Shown piece after piece: positions 1 through 11,978 of a stretch of DNA of 64,000 nt. A program made the position numbers and the translations under genes. Source of the DNA: Trichosporon coremiiforme (Eukaryota > Basidiomycota > Tremellomycetes > Trichosporonales > Trichosporonaceae); NCBI GenBank assembly GCA_039545355.1, contig BCJJ01000033.1:62001-126000 (forward strand), given 5' to 3'. The notes under the pieces were generated by a model. It was not told where the DNA came from and made no database searches. It worked only from the letters and a program-made list of their open reading frames with translations. Position 1 is the first letter of the stretch. The number at the start of each line of letters is the position of its first letter.

Positions 1-3000
1 GTTCCCGTTGCTGTTCGAGGTATTCGAGAACTTCTAGTGCGAACCGAAATATGCGCGCAGCAGCAGCCTACCGCCCGCAGCGGATGGTACGAAGGCTCGC
101 TCGTGTTCCCTTCGTTCCCGCTGACCATTTGCTCCGAAGCGGCGTACGTTCACGACCTCGATGACCGTACAGGTCCCAGGTTCTGGGTCCGGCTACCTCA
201 AGCGAAAGAGCGAAGAGACGAAAGGGAGGGACGAAGGGACGTGTTAAGGTTTCCGCCGGCGCACACCGACTGGGCAGTGAAAGTGGACTGGGCCAGGCTC
301 GGCCGCCAGTGTCGGCCGTGCCTTTGCCGCCGGAGCTTGCTCGCCTAGGCTGCATGGCTGTCCGCATGACTTGGCGTCGCGAGCACGAGCTGAGCTAAGC
401 AATGACGCTAGGTTTAGGCTGGACGGCTGAGAGTCAGCTATGAGATTCTCAGGTTTATCAGAGAAGCCATACTTGGCTACCAGTATTCTCTACTTCGGAC
501 TACGAGGCAGTACGCTACGCTGGGCCAGGTCCGTGGCTGTGGCGTACCTCCTCGTGCCAGCGGGCAAACCGTCTAAGCTATCTATAGCTGTCTAGATCCT
601 CTAGGGTGACGGTGCGAGGATCGTGTGCAGACCCGAGCAGGCTTCCACAGGCGCGCGCAGGTGCACAACAAGTGTCCGCCGGCCAGGCGGTTTGGGCGGC
701 CCGGGCTTGGCCAGATCCATGACCTAAGATCTGCAGCTGGTCATGCGCCACTCGTCGGTGCCGGCCGTCACCGGCCGGCGACCGGTCCGTATCCGATATC
801 CAAATGTGGCCAGAAGTCCTCGTCCGTATGGTCTGGACCGGGTCTTCGCCAGTCTCCTCCTAGACTCTCCAATGACTCCAAGATCCTAATCTCCAGACGG
901 AAGTGGACGGTGGTGGGTGACTGTGCCCGCTCTACATGGTAGTGGGGACGAGGGTCATAGTGGGCGTGGTTCGCATGGTACTGTGGAACGCTGGAACACG
1001 AAACGCCACGACGAGCGCAGCAGGCAGCAGGAGGTGGCGGTGTGCGGTATGTCCGTTCGTCATCGTGCTCGCCTCCCCCGACGTCATGTGTATTGATTCA
1101 TATCGATTCAAAGACGAAGGCAACGAGGCACGCGAGTGATGAGCGAGAAATACGGATGCGGTCGCGTCCGACACATCCTTTTGCTCCTTTTCTCCCACGA
1201 CTCGATTGTGTCGCGTACCCAGGCGCCGGTAACAATTGAGAGAACTGCATACGCTATGAATACCAGTAAACACGCCCGGGCCTGCAACAATCAAAGTGTC
1301 GGCGAGCTCGGCGCAGCCCAAGATCTCGGTGCCGGGATGGGGGCGCAGCGTAGCATTTGGCTCTAAAGTTCGATCACAGACTGTCTCGCTTCCCATACAT
1401 TCTGTTCTTGTTCTACGTACTCCCGGCCAAGCTTTTCGCAAGCCATGTCCGGCTCCCAGCACACAGGTGGTCCGGGTGGCGCTGCGGTGACTGCGCCGGC
1501 TGCGAAGCCCGCCAAGTCTGCGACACGAATGAGATCATGAGGAGTCCAGCGACGATCACATTCATTCAAGTTCATTACGACCATTTATTGCTCATATTAC
1601 TCATGCCAGTTTACCCAGATGTGCCGAGTTTACATGCAGCTTGCGTCACACTCACCCAGGAGATCGGGGACGAGGAGTCAGAAGCAGGGGATATATGAAA
1701 GGTACCACTACTGCGCCAACGGCGCACGCAGGTGACAGCTAGGCGACACTTGGTGACTCCCGACGACCACGACGGTGGTACCGTCGGTCCGCGGCGTCGG
1801 CTACTTCCCGCTCAGCCCTGCTGCCCCTGCCCCTTGCAGACACTGTCCCGAACGGACCTGGTGCCAGCATAGCCAGATCTTGTAGCGTCGTGCAGGGGCG
1901 ATGTCACCGCCCGACCAGCCATGTCTGCCACTCCCAATAACCGAACAAACACGCAGGCCACAAGGTCAACGGAAGCTGAGCAAGTAGCTGTCCGGGTCGG
2001 CAAGCTTACAGCTGTCGTGCTGGCGAAGCAAACAGAGGCTCGACGGAAGCTCGCAAAGTGTAACGCAGAGCGCACCCGATCATGAGCGTAAAGTTCGCGT
2101 CGCACATCTTGCCGCCTCACACCCGGGAGCTCCTGGGGACTCCTGGGATCCTGGGCCCAGAACTCTATACCCAGACGCCAGTCCTGCAACCTTCCACCCA
2201 TATCCGTGCTTTACGTGTCGATCAAAGCTGCATACCCGGGAGACAACCTTGCTTGCTCTTTCAACTCTTTATAGCCGGCAGATCCGTTCCGGCTTCCCAC
2301 TCACTCCACCAGACAGCTCAGACAGAGCGCCGTTCACATTGCTGAAGGAGGAGGCATTACGCAGCGCACAGCGAGCACGGTAGGGAACTTGCCCGCCCGC
2401 AGGGCGTGCGACGCCTCGGGGCTCGGTCTGGCCTCGCTCTTGTATAGGCTCGCCCTGCGCCGTGCCAATCTCGGGAGCCGTAGGCTGACGTCCGGCAAGC
2501 ACGGATGTTGCTGTCTGGCGGACAAGTAGCCGCCATTGCCTGGTTCCAGCCATGTACAACTGACATTGGTTGCTGTCGGAAGCTACACTCGCTCGCTCAC
2601 CACCATTACCTTCAGGCCGCAGTGGCATACATCTGCGCATCCTACGGTTTAGGTGGCAAGTGGTGTCCGTTCGTCTGTCCGCAATAGTGTATTTTTGTGG
2701 ATGCGAGGGCCGTGTCGGACCGTGTGGTGCCGAAGTGAGATGAGATGCGTGAAGTTGACGAGCGAAGATGAAGACAAATGAGCAAAAGATGAATGGCGTA
2801 TGAATGAAGATCCAAATGTAATGAAAGAAGAAAAGAAGAGTAAGACACGGGACCCGGGAGCGGTGGCACGACGAGACGAGACGAAACAATTAAGATGCGA
2901 CGGAACGAGACGAAGAGAGGCTGGCTATGAGCTGTGGGTTGTGGGCTGTGGGCTGGGCGTGCGCTGTACCGGGGTAGAATGGCGACAACGCAGACGCTGG

Positions 3001-3299
3001 TGATGTTTTAGAGCCGCGGGGGGCTTGTTGCATGATAGTGTGTGGGTGGTGATAAGGTGCGGTGAGCTGAGGTGTGAGAGATAAGATGATAAGAAAGAAA
3101 GATAATAGAAGAGGAAACGCGAGGGGAAAAATGATAATATGAGAGCTGAGAGCTGCGGCTGGGGAATAATGTGGTGTGGGTGGTAGGGATAGAGGGAGAA
3201 GAGATAGGTGTATCGATGAAGAAAGTATGGCTACAATGTCATTTTATCGCCAACAACTTGTGTGTATCGACATTTTTGGGTTGAGGTCGAGCAGGCGGC
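1..3299. other. Intergenic region without a supported gene
   Basis: Open frames here are short, overlap each other on both strands and show no recognisable domain or consistent splice signals. The right end, about 2700-3240, is purine-rich on the plus strand and lies directly downstream of the minus-strand CCCH zinc-finger gene, so part of it is probably that gene's 3' untranslated region. Nothing else could be assigned. Confidence 0.5.
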
Positions 3300-5783
3300 T
3301 TAAGCCTTGATAGCCTCGGGGATGACAGTGCCGGCGACCGAGGCGAACGAGACGGCGGCGGCAGCGGAGGCGGGCGAGAGCTTGGTCTTGCTAGCTTCCG
3401 GATTCGGGGTGGTCGAGACAGAGACAATGACAGCTCCGTCCTCAGAGTCCGAGTCCATGGTTACTTGGGGCTAATGTTAGTTTAGCTGGCGCGGGGGCAC
3501 GATGTACTTACCTCAGCGGCCTCCTTCTCCTCAACGGGCTCGGCGGCGGCGACGGGCTTCTCCTCAACCTTCTCCTCAGCCTTGGGCTCCTCGGAAGCGG
3601 GGGAGGCAGGGGTCTCCTCCTTGGGGGTGACGGGCTTGGCGGGGGCAGGGGCCTGGAGGACCTGCGAGCCAGTCTTGTTGCCCCACGAGGGCTCACGGCG
3701 CTCGGTGGGAGTGGTGGCACCACCGAGACCAAGAGCGGGGAACTCGTCAGCGCGGGGGACACGCTGAGGGGGAACGGGCTTCTTGTCGCCCGACGACGAT
3801 GACCGCGAGCCGTTGGCATGACCGTTGGCGTATCCGCGGGGGCCGCGACGGGCACCAGCGCTGTTCGGGGAGTGGGCGCGCGAGTTGACACCGTTAGCGT
3901 GAACGCGGGCGACACCCGGTCCGCTAGCAGAGCGCGAGACGGGGGTGACGGGGGCCGAGGGCTTCGGGGGAAGCGAAGCGGTCGAGCCAGAGACGTCCTT
4001 CTCAGAAGCAGGGGTGGCAGGCGAGGCAGCGGTGGCAGAGGCACCCTCCTCACCGGCAGGAGTGGCGGCAGCGGCGCCCTCAGCCGGGGACTCGCCTCCG
4101 TTGGCGCTGGCGGCAGCAGTAGCGGCGGCAGCCTTGTTCTGGAAGTGCATCCGCTGCGACGGGTCGTAGTGGCCGCCCATCATACGCATGACGTGACGCG
4201 GGGGAGCGCGCGTCGGCATCGGGGGGATAATGCCACGAACAACATCGGGGTGGCGACAGTCGTTGCCGTCGGCGTCCATGTGAGGGAACTTGCAGTACTC
4301 GCCGTTGCGGCACTTGCCCTCACGGAAAAAGGCACAGGGAGGGGGGTTGCCGTCCTTCCACTGTCCAAGGTGAGACGAGCCGCCCATGCGGCCTCCCGGT
4401 CCCCACGGCTTGGGGCCACCAGAGAATGACGGCTTCTTGCCGTGGAACGGCTTGCCGCCACCGTTGGCGAACTGGCCGAAGCTCTGTCGCCTGCCGTGAG
4501 CGTTGTATCCGTTGGGGTGGTAGCCCTGGAACTGGGGCTGCGAGTTGGCGTAGAAGGAGGGGTCAGAGGGCATGGGAGGGGGAGGGATGGGCATCATGGA
4601 GGGCGACATGGGGCCGCCGTTGGCGTAGGGAGTGAAGGGAGCACCGTTGGGGGTGTCAGAGGGCATGGCGCCGGGGACAAAGGCGGGCGAGAGGGCCGAG
4701 CCGACGTGCTGGTTCGAGGGGGCGGGTATAGAGTCATGCTGGGTAGTCTCGGAAGGGGGAGCAGCAGCGGCACCCTCAGCAGGGGCGGCGTTGGACTCGC
4801 CAGAGGGCTGCTGAGCACCCTCAACAGCAGGAGCACCGCCAGAGGGAACGAACTCCTGAGCACCGGGATAGAAGGGGGCGGATCCCGGCGGGTAGGGAAC
4901 GAAGTTGGGAGCGAAACCGGGGCCGCCGGGGTAAAAGCCAGGTCCGGGAGGGTGGAAGAACATGCAGCTGTTGCCGTACTTGCAGTTGGGGAAGTTGCGG
5001 CAGGGGATGGTCTTGGCGACCTCGGCCGGCGGGAGGTTGGCGGCACCGTTGGCACCACCGTTGGGCGAACCGCGGGGGTGGCCTCCGTTGGGAGGGAACA
5101 TGCCGGGCTGGAAGAACTGAGGGGGGCCCATCTGGAAGGGAGGAGGGACGCCGTATATGGGCTGCGAGTACCCGAGGACCTGGAGCATTGCAGGGTCCAT
5201 GGTCACTCCCGGAGGAGGAACGATAGCTCCGGCAGAGAGGAGCTCGCGGACGACGTCCGCGTGTCCGTTCTGGATCGCAAGAACGATGGGGGTGCAGCCG
5301 CTGGCAACATCTGGGGAAAGTCAGCACACGGAGTTCACTTGCTGTGCATTCTGTGGGGTGGTTGAAATCTCGGAGGACGAAAAGCATGAACGGTTCTCGG
5401 CACCTCGGGAGGAGTGAAAAAAGTTGGGACCGAGATGGTCCTGTATGTTTTCAAGCAGTCCGCGCATCGTTTACGACGCTTGCGAAGGCAGATATTCGGT
5501 TAATGGACTTACCCAGAGTCTCGAGGGCATCAAGGCCACGGCCAAGGATGGAGCGGACATCCTCGAGCCTTCCCTCGGCACACGCACGATGAAGCTCCGC
5601 CTGGGGCTGGGGGATAGACAGAGCAGCAACACCAGCCTCGACAGCTGCGACGTCGGCGTCCGACTTGGCCTCCGACTTGAGGTCAGCGACCGCGGTCTCG
5701 GGGGCAGCGGACTGAGCCTGCTGCGCCTGCGCGGAGCCCTCCTGGGCAGCGTTCTGCTGCTGTTGCTGCTGCTCGACAGACAT
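3300..5783 (-). CDS. Ankyrin-repeat and CCCH zinc-finger protein
   Basis: Three exons, complement(3300..3470, 3512..5310, 5513..5783), give 746 codons in one frame. The introns are 41 and 202 nt with GTAAGT/GTAAGTC donors. The start is the ATG at 5783 (MSVEQQ), because no ATG lies upstream in frame. Residues about 62-120 form ankyrin-like helices split by intron 1 (ELHRACAEGRLEDV, then GCTPIVLAIQNGHADVV). Two CCCH fingers follow: C194-X5-C200-X5-C206-X3-H210 and the canonical C416-X7-C424-X5-C430-X3-H434. The remainder is Pro/Gly/Ala/Asn-rich and disordered, with an RADEFPALG motif near the C-terminal third and an acidic tail. CCCH fingers usually bind RNA, so a cytoplasmic mRNA-binding regulator is the likely role; this is inferred. 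The first eight residues run into a polyglutamine tract. I do not recognise a specific named orthologue. Confidence 0.88.
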
Positions 5784-7932
5784 TGTGTTTGACTGGAACT
5801 TTTTGAACTGCGTCACCTCCAACTCGGAAAGGGCGGCTACGTTTGTCGGGTAGGCACCTGAGCGAGGACGAATGGAGAGAGGAAGCTGTCCAGACGGAGT
5901 AGTTGGGAGTGGGTGAGTCAGCGAGACAGAAAGAGGAGGGAGGAGGGGGTGGGCGACTCGTCGATGATAGCCGAGGCGAAGCTGGGGAGCGTTGGCGTAG
6001 GCGTGAGCAAGGAGGAGGCGATGGGGGAGGGAACTCGGGACCGCTTCCAGACCAGGCGGGTGTGCGCTTGTTGAGGGCGGAGAGCTCGTGAGGCTGAGGG
6101 GTGGAGGGGGGAAGAGGTGACTTTTGGTCGGGGGTTGTTGTGGAGAAGTGAGGAAGAAGGAAAGTGAGTGAGGTGAGATGTCCGATTCCGACTCGCACCG
6201 TCTGGTCGAGGCGTAGCAAGGGCAAAGAGGGAGGGCCAGAGGGTAGCGGGCAGGCAGCGCAGGCAGTCAGGCAGCAGCATCCAGGACCAGGCAGGACCCG
6301 TAGGACCCGTCCGCGGTGCTCGCGGTGCTTGCGACGACTGTACTTTTTTTCTTTTTGGCCAGCCAGCTTGAGCTTTTGTGCATTTGGTATTTCACCCGAT
6401 TACAAGCGAGACTAATGGGGTATTACAAGAGGGATTAGGGTTGGCTGGGAGAAGAGAAACCACGAAACTAGGGTAACCACGGTTAAGGGTCTTGACTTTT
6501 TTTTGGTTGAAAAGTCTCAGCGCGCAGAGTCTCAGCGTCTCAGACTAGCACTACCGACTAGGCCGTATAGGCCGTAAGCCCGCCGCGCCAGGCCCGCAAC
6601 CCCGTTAGCCTCCCGGAGCAAAGGTGGAGGGCATCAAGGGCTGCGAGGGCTGCGAGAGCCGTGGGCTGAGCAATGTTGGCTGCACAGGGCTGGCGGGCGA
6701 GTTGTATGCCCACCGTACAATGGACAGACAGTCCTTCAGTCAGCTGGCCTTAGTGCAGCTGTCAGTTCGTAATGACCTCTCCGTATGCATCCCCCATCTC
6801 TCCATTGGCCAAGAAGACGTTGGAGCCATGGAGCTGCATGCAACCGAGACGATCCAGGTACCAACTGTACTAGGTGACTTCTTACCTCTCTCGGACGGAC
6901 GGACATAGGACGTAGGACGCAGGACGCAGGACACGGGACCAAACCCCCTCCAAGGTCCCTCACCCCTCGTCTGTCCCTCGATGGACCTAGGAAAGATACC
7001 AAATCCTCGACCCCTAATCCCTAATTGCGCGAACGCTGTGGTATCGGCCGCCCGGCGCGCCCCGGGTAAACACCAGAGTCCGAGCCGACGTGCCGACGAC
7101 GCGGGAGCAGGTTGCGTCGCAGAGTCGCAGGGAGCTGGACGAGGTGGGGATGAGGAGAGGGCGAGCGCGCGGGCAGAAGGTGTCTTCGATGCGGGGGAAC
7201 TCTGGGGTAACGCAGGATTTACAGATGAGGGAGACGGACACACGACACACAACACAGGCGCAAAGGCACTGTGGTGACTGATGAGTACGACAGCTCAAGT
7301 ATAGCACGAACAGAGTCTGCGGGCGACGTGAGCCAAGGGCGTACGAGCTCTCATTGCAGGACGAGGGTACGAGGGCTCCACATGACCCAGCGGCCGGGAG
7401 TCACTTCGCTACGGGTACGTCGCTGTAGCTGAGGTTAGGCTTTTCGTCGGACGTTCGGCACACCCCCGCCTCCTCCTAGGACATTGCTGCTCCCGCTTGA
7501 GCGACCTAGCTCGTGCTTGCCGAGGCTTCCCTCTGCAGCCTCTACCGTTTACGTAACTGATACAGCATTCCGCCTTGCCATTCATGCAGCTCTCTGGCAT
7601 GCATTCAAGTTGGGGTGCCTCGTCTCGACGCCATGCGCCAAGAGATCAGGACCAGTCTACGTTGCGGCGACTTGATTGTGGGCGTCGAGATGCTGGGGGC
7701 GCGCAACGTACTGGCTGACAAGAGCCGAACTACAACGCCCCGCACCGGACGACTGCCCCGTCTGAGGAGCCGTTTCCGGAGAAGCGCGGCTGGACGGCTG
7801 GAAATCCGGCAATCCCAGAAACACAGTTCAGCCTGCGTCACGTGACCACGAGGTGGAGGTCCACCTCCACTCTCGCAATGTTGGGCTGTGAAGCATCGAT
7901 CAGTGACGTCTTGCTGCAGCTTGACACACACC
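5784..7932. other. Divergent intergenic region (promoters of two genes)
   Basis: This 2.1-kb gap separates the starts of the minus-strand CCCH gene and the plus-strand dehydratase gene. The first 500 bases upstream of the CCCH gene are pyrimidine-rich on its coding strand and include a T-rich run near 6342-6356 and another near 6498-6507, typical of fungal promoters or leaders. An imperfect hairpin, GTGGAGGT with its complement separated by two bases, sits near 7852-7869 just ahead of the dehydratase start. No coding region was supported. Confidence 0.5.
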
Positions 7933-8547
7933 ATGCAGACGCTACGAACAACACGGACACTCCGGCCATCGCGAACGTCGTTGTTGTTCATCCAGACAAT
8001 CAGGATGAACTCGACCGCTACCTCAGAACCGCCAAAGAAGAAGAAACCTTCGCCATACCGTATCCCGAAACTGGACGCTTTCGAGGAGACGTTCGGCCCC
8101 CTCTCAAGAGCAGGATGGCGGCTAGCGGCCACCTCGTCATCAGCAGCCAACCCCGCCGAGGGTTCCAATAGTGTCTCAGACCCGCTGGAGCTTGAGGCGA
8201 AACGGCTCGTTCACAGTTACCACTTCTCGGACTACGCGCAGCTGCTCGAGATGACGGGTGAGCTTGGACGGCTGGTGCAGGACCAGGACGTGAGTTTGGA
8301 TGAGGGAAGACAAATCTAGAGGACATGAAGCTGACAGCAGCATCATCCCACCATCGTTTCCGGACCGAGCTGTGACATCGCCGACCGGCCGGAGGGATAC
8401 ACACTCCGCGTCTCGATGTTGACACACACGCCGATGCCGCCGCTCGGCACCAAGCTGGAACGCAAGTTGAGCCCCGGTGTGACGGGGAAGGACCTGAAGC
8501 TGGCGCAGGCGATCGAGGATCTCTGGTCGGGTTACAAGGCACCATGA
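7933..8547 (+). CDS. Pterin-4a-carbinolamine dehydratase (PCD/DCoH family)
   Basis: Two exons, 7933..8289 and 8341..8547, encode 187 residues. The 51-nt intron has a GTGAGT donor and ends CTGACAGCAG. The second exon opens with HHPTI and continues with LRVSMLTHT and PGVTGKDLKLAQAIEDLW, the His-His-Pro and C-terminal GlT-x-D-x-x-LA-x-I pattern of 4a-hydroxytetrahydrobiopterin dehydratases. These enzymes dehydrate 4a-carbinolamine pterins during recycling of tetrahydropterin cofactor. The first 24 residues before MNSTATSEPP are rich in Arg, Ser and Thr and lack acidic residues, so they could be a mitochondrial presequence. An internal ATG at 8005 would give the short cytosolic form. The loop after the HHP motif is longer than in bacterial family members. 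The gene ends 123 bp from the convergent GT90 gene. Family assignment rests on motifs seen by eye. Confidence 0.82.
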
Positions 8548-8670
8548 GGGACCCGAGGGCAAACGGAAGGAAGTGAAGATCCATTGTTCGTACTCTATTT
8601 ATACGTTACAAAGCCCTAAAGTAATGAATGTGTTGGTCTATGGTGAAATCTATGCTGTGTCGAGAATGTT

Positions 8671-10781
8671 CTAGCCCGAGCCCTTAAACGATGCGGCCTC
8701 GCGGTCCAGCTGGTGCAGACGGTGCAGCTCCAGGAAGAGGCGGTACAGCTGTTTGTTAGTTCTCAGACTGCGACCATGAACTCACGTAGGCCTGCATGTC
8801 GGCCCAGCGCCAGTGGTTCAGCGAGAAGTCGCGACCAGCCTCGCCGATCTTCTTGCCGAGGTAGTCGTGGCCCTTGGAGTGGTCGATTGTGCCGTCCTTG
8901 CTGACGGGGCCGATGAAGAAGGCCAGAATGTCGTACAGGTCAGAGTAGTCCGGCTTGATCGGGATGTAGTGGTACCACGGGATGAGACGGTCCTGTTTGT
9001 CAGCTTGTGCGGGTCAAGGTACTAGCTCACCATGTGCCAGTCGGCGAAGATGGTCATCTTCATGACGGGGCTGGCGCTCGAGAGCAGACGGTGGAAGCGC
9101 TCCGACCATCCGTTTCCGTCCACGTCGAGGAAGTAGCGGAACATCCACACGTCCTTGGGCTTCAGGACTGAGCCAAACTCGACCTCGTCGCGAATCTCCT
9201 CGCACATCTTGTCCGTCGAGCACTGGATCGGCTTGCCGCTGAGCTGCACGTCGCCGTACGCCTTGGCGAGCACGGGCATGTTACGCGTGACACGTTCGTA
9301 TCCACCCTGTCCGTCCGGCTGGATAAGCTCACGGAACGTCTCGGCCCAGTAGCTCTCGTTACCCTTCTTGTCGTTGAACATGAAGTGCAGTCGCATACGG
9401 TGCGACTGTCGCCAGTCTTGCTGGATCGAGAATCCTCCAGTCGTCGATCCGCGCCAGTGCACGCGGTGGTCCAGCTTGTCGTCCCAGGTACCGAGTTTCG
9501 GAATGTCCTTCTCCGTCAGGTTTGTGAAACCTTCAATCGGCGGCAGAAGGAAGGACGCGTCACCGGGAAGCTTTGAGTGCACCAGCCACGGCTTCAGCAG
9601 CGACGGCGATCGGTCTTCGCGGTCGTACTGCAGCGCACCGTGCAGGACCTTCAGTCGCGGAAACTCGCAAAAGTCCATCGTCGACATGTGGTCGTGGATG
9701 AACGACTGGCCCTCACTGATGGGCGATTCGGTGGGGTCGTTCAGTCTATGGGCCGGGGAGTCGATCGGGCAGGCCTTCTGAGGACGGTTAGAAAGTCACG
9801 GCTAGATAATCGGGTGTACTCACAAACCAACCCCAGACAGGAGAGCGCCCCGGGTTCTGGTAGTGCTTCAGCTCCTCGTCTGTGAAATCTGATGTCAGTC
9901 ATGATTAAGCGTGCGTCGTACTCACATTTGTTCTTGCGAACCAGCTCCATGGCGCGCTTCCTCTGGTCCTTGCCGAGCACGACACCACTAACGTCGTGGT
10001 CACTTCCGGTGATGTTGAGGGAGAAGCCCTTAGGGAGCGCGGCCTTGAAGCTGTCAACCATGCTGAGCAGCTTCTTTGGTCGAGCGTTGCCGGCACGCTC
10101 GCCGGTAATTGAGACTTCCTCGGGGGTGATGTGAAGGGTGTAAGCAAAGGTCTGGTTCCAACTGAGCGCCTCAGAGCGGTTGATGAAGGTTTCCGGGCTG
10201 AGGGCATGGTGGGCAATAACGTCGCGCATCATGAGGTCGTACTCGTCCACGAGCTCGACGTTGTGCTCCTGCGCCCACTTGAACCACTCGTCGAAGCCGG
10301 CCGGAGGGTCGATACCGTAACGACGGCGGTACTCCTTGACAGCGTCCTTGAGCGTCTTGGACTGGCGGTCGCGCACCTTGCGCCAGAGCTCCTCGCCGCG
10401 CTCCATCAGCTCGTAGATGGGATGCTCGGGCTGCGGCGCCCCCCTTCGCAGCGGCAGGAGCGACGCTATTCCATTCCTCAGGAACACCATCGTGCGCGGT
10501 CTGTGTCGCTCGCCGGTCTTGAGCGCGAATCCAAGCGGTGTCGGCGGACCGCGCTCCTCCTTTTCTCGTCCGAGACCATGCCGGATGCCGAACCAATACA
10601 GGAGGAAGAAGATGACGAAGAGGTAGAGGATCTTTCTCGGACGTCGAATGCGGCCGGGCACCCCGACGCTAGGGATGGGAAGTCCGCCCTTACGCGATAG
10701 GGGGAAGGCATCGACGGGGCCAAGCTTCGGGCTGACGTTCGGCGTGTCTTGAGCTATGTAGAATGCTCTCTTCGGCGGCAT
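8671..10781 (-). CDS. CAP10-like glycosyltransferase, GT90 family, type II membrane protein
   Basis: Five exons, complement(8671..8748, 8786..8992, 9031..9777, 9824..9888, 9926..10781), encode 650 residues; introns are 37 to 46 nt. A basic N-terminus precedes one membrane segment at about residues 51-64 (ILYLFVIFFLLYW), so the catalytic part should face the Golgi lumen. CAP10-domain signatures follow: WRGSTTGG at 415-422, then YFLDVDGNGWSERF, SPVMKMTIFADW and WYHYIPIKPDYSDLYDI, ending with a Trp/His-rich C-terminal part. CAP10/GT90 proteins in Cryptococcus include a capsule-associated protein and the beta-1,2-xylosyltransferase Cxt1, so a role in xylosylating cell-surface glycans or glycolipids is plausible; the exact substrate cannot be read. 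The start is the first ATG after a non-coding, divergent promoter region shared with glycerol kinase. The gene is complete by length and motifs. Confidence 0.92.
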
Positions 10782-11978
10782 CGTGCTGGGGTCATAGAAT
10801 GAGTGTGTGATGCAGGGATTCCATGCGAAATCTTAATATCTTGAGACACGGGCTGCAAGCCGGCGAGGACGCGAGGACGCGAGCGGTGTCCTGGAAAGCG
10901 ATCGTCTTCAGGCACGGCACGGTTGGTATGAGCAGCAGAAACACGGGCTCGGCGGGGCAAGGGGTTGTGTGATTATTTCAGGTTCTTGCTAAGGTTACAT
11001 GAAATCTCACCCAGCGCCCAGTAGTGATTAGGCAATGATTAGGTTTGTGCTAGGGACCCCTCAAACGTTGCAGCCATCAGCCGCAATAGGCTTGCCAAGA
11101 CGATTTGCTTCCACGTGTGATTTGGTGACACGCCTACCATGCACCCGTCTCGCACGCATTCGTGATGGCGAGGATGCCGGCGGTCGACGGGCCGCGGGCC
11201 GGTGGTCGCCGGTGGTGGCGCGACGATAAGGGACCGCAGTCTCGCCCAGACGGGAAAAGTCATTCCTGCTCATGTGTGGCTGATGGCTGATGGCGCCCAT
11301 ACGCTCAAACGGGCACGAGGGGTAGGCGATGGCCGCCTCCGCGTAACGATGGGTGGGGAGCGCTGGACTGCTTTTTAAACGCTTGCATCTACTTTTTTCT
11401 CTAGACACTAACTGCTGTTGACCTCGGACCACCAAGACTAACACCCTCGATCTTACGACAAAGCCTTGCCGAAAACGCAGATCAGGTGACCTTGGGATTT
11501 TCGTCCGGTTAGCCGAAGCTACCTCATCTCGCACTTCCCGCAAACTACAGCGTCACACGCCTTCACTTTTTGGGCGTTCGGGACACGTGTGGCCTTAGAG
11601 CGAACCCGTTCCTTGCACTATCCTGCCTGATCCAGGACTCGTTCATCTCAGACGGTCTTCTCATTTGTTGTCGTGAGACGGTACTACCTGTTGCCTCCAA
11701 GGCCCGACTCTTTACCCCGCAAATCGCAGCCGCAGTCGCATCTCCCTGCACTCCTCCGTTCCTGCGTGCACGGCATATCGGCCCAACAAGCTTTCGCGCC
11801 TGTCACTGTGCACTGCATCTTTGGTGCTGCGGACGAGACTCCTCCAGAGTAAGCCTCCTCAGTCACGGCCCCCCGCCCCCCGGCTCACGGCTCACGACCC
11901 AGTATCAAGTAGCCGTATATCCCTAGCGTTTGCTTCTTTCGTTTTGCAACATCCACATCTCGACCACACAACACCACC
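10782..11978. other. Divergent promoter region between GT90 and glycerol kinase genes
   Basis: This 1.2-kb region lies between two divergent starts. On the glycerol kinase side it becomes pyrimidine-rich toward the ATG and ends with a CACCACC context immediately before the start codon, which fits a fungal leader. No open frame with coding character or splice signals was found. Confidence 0.5.

Noticed and set aside
4442..5365. 307-codon plus-strand open frame across the CCCH gene
   Set aside because: It is Gly/Arg/Val-rich with no motifs, and lies opposite the exon with two clear zinc fingers.
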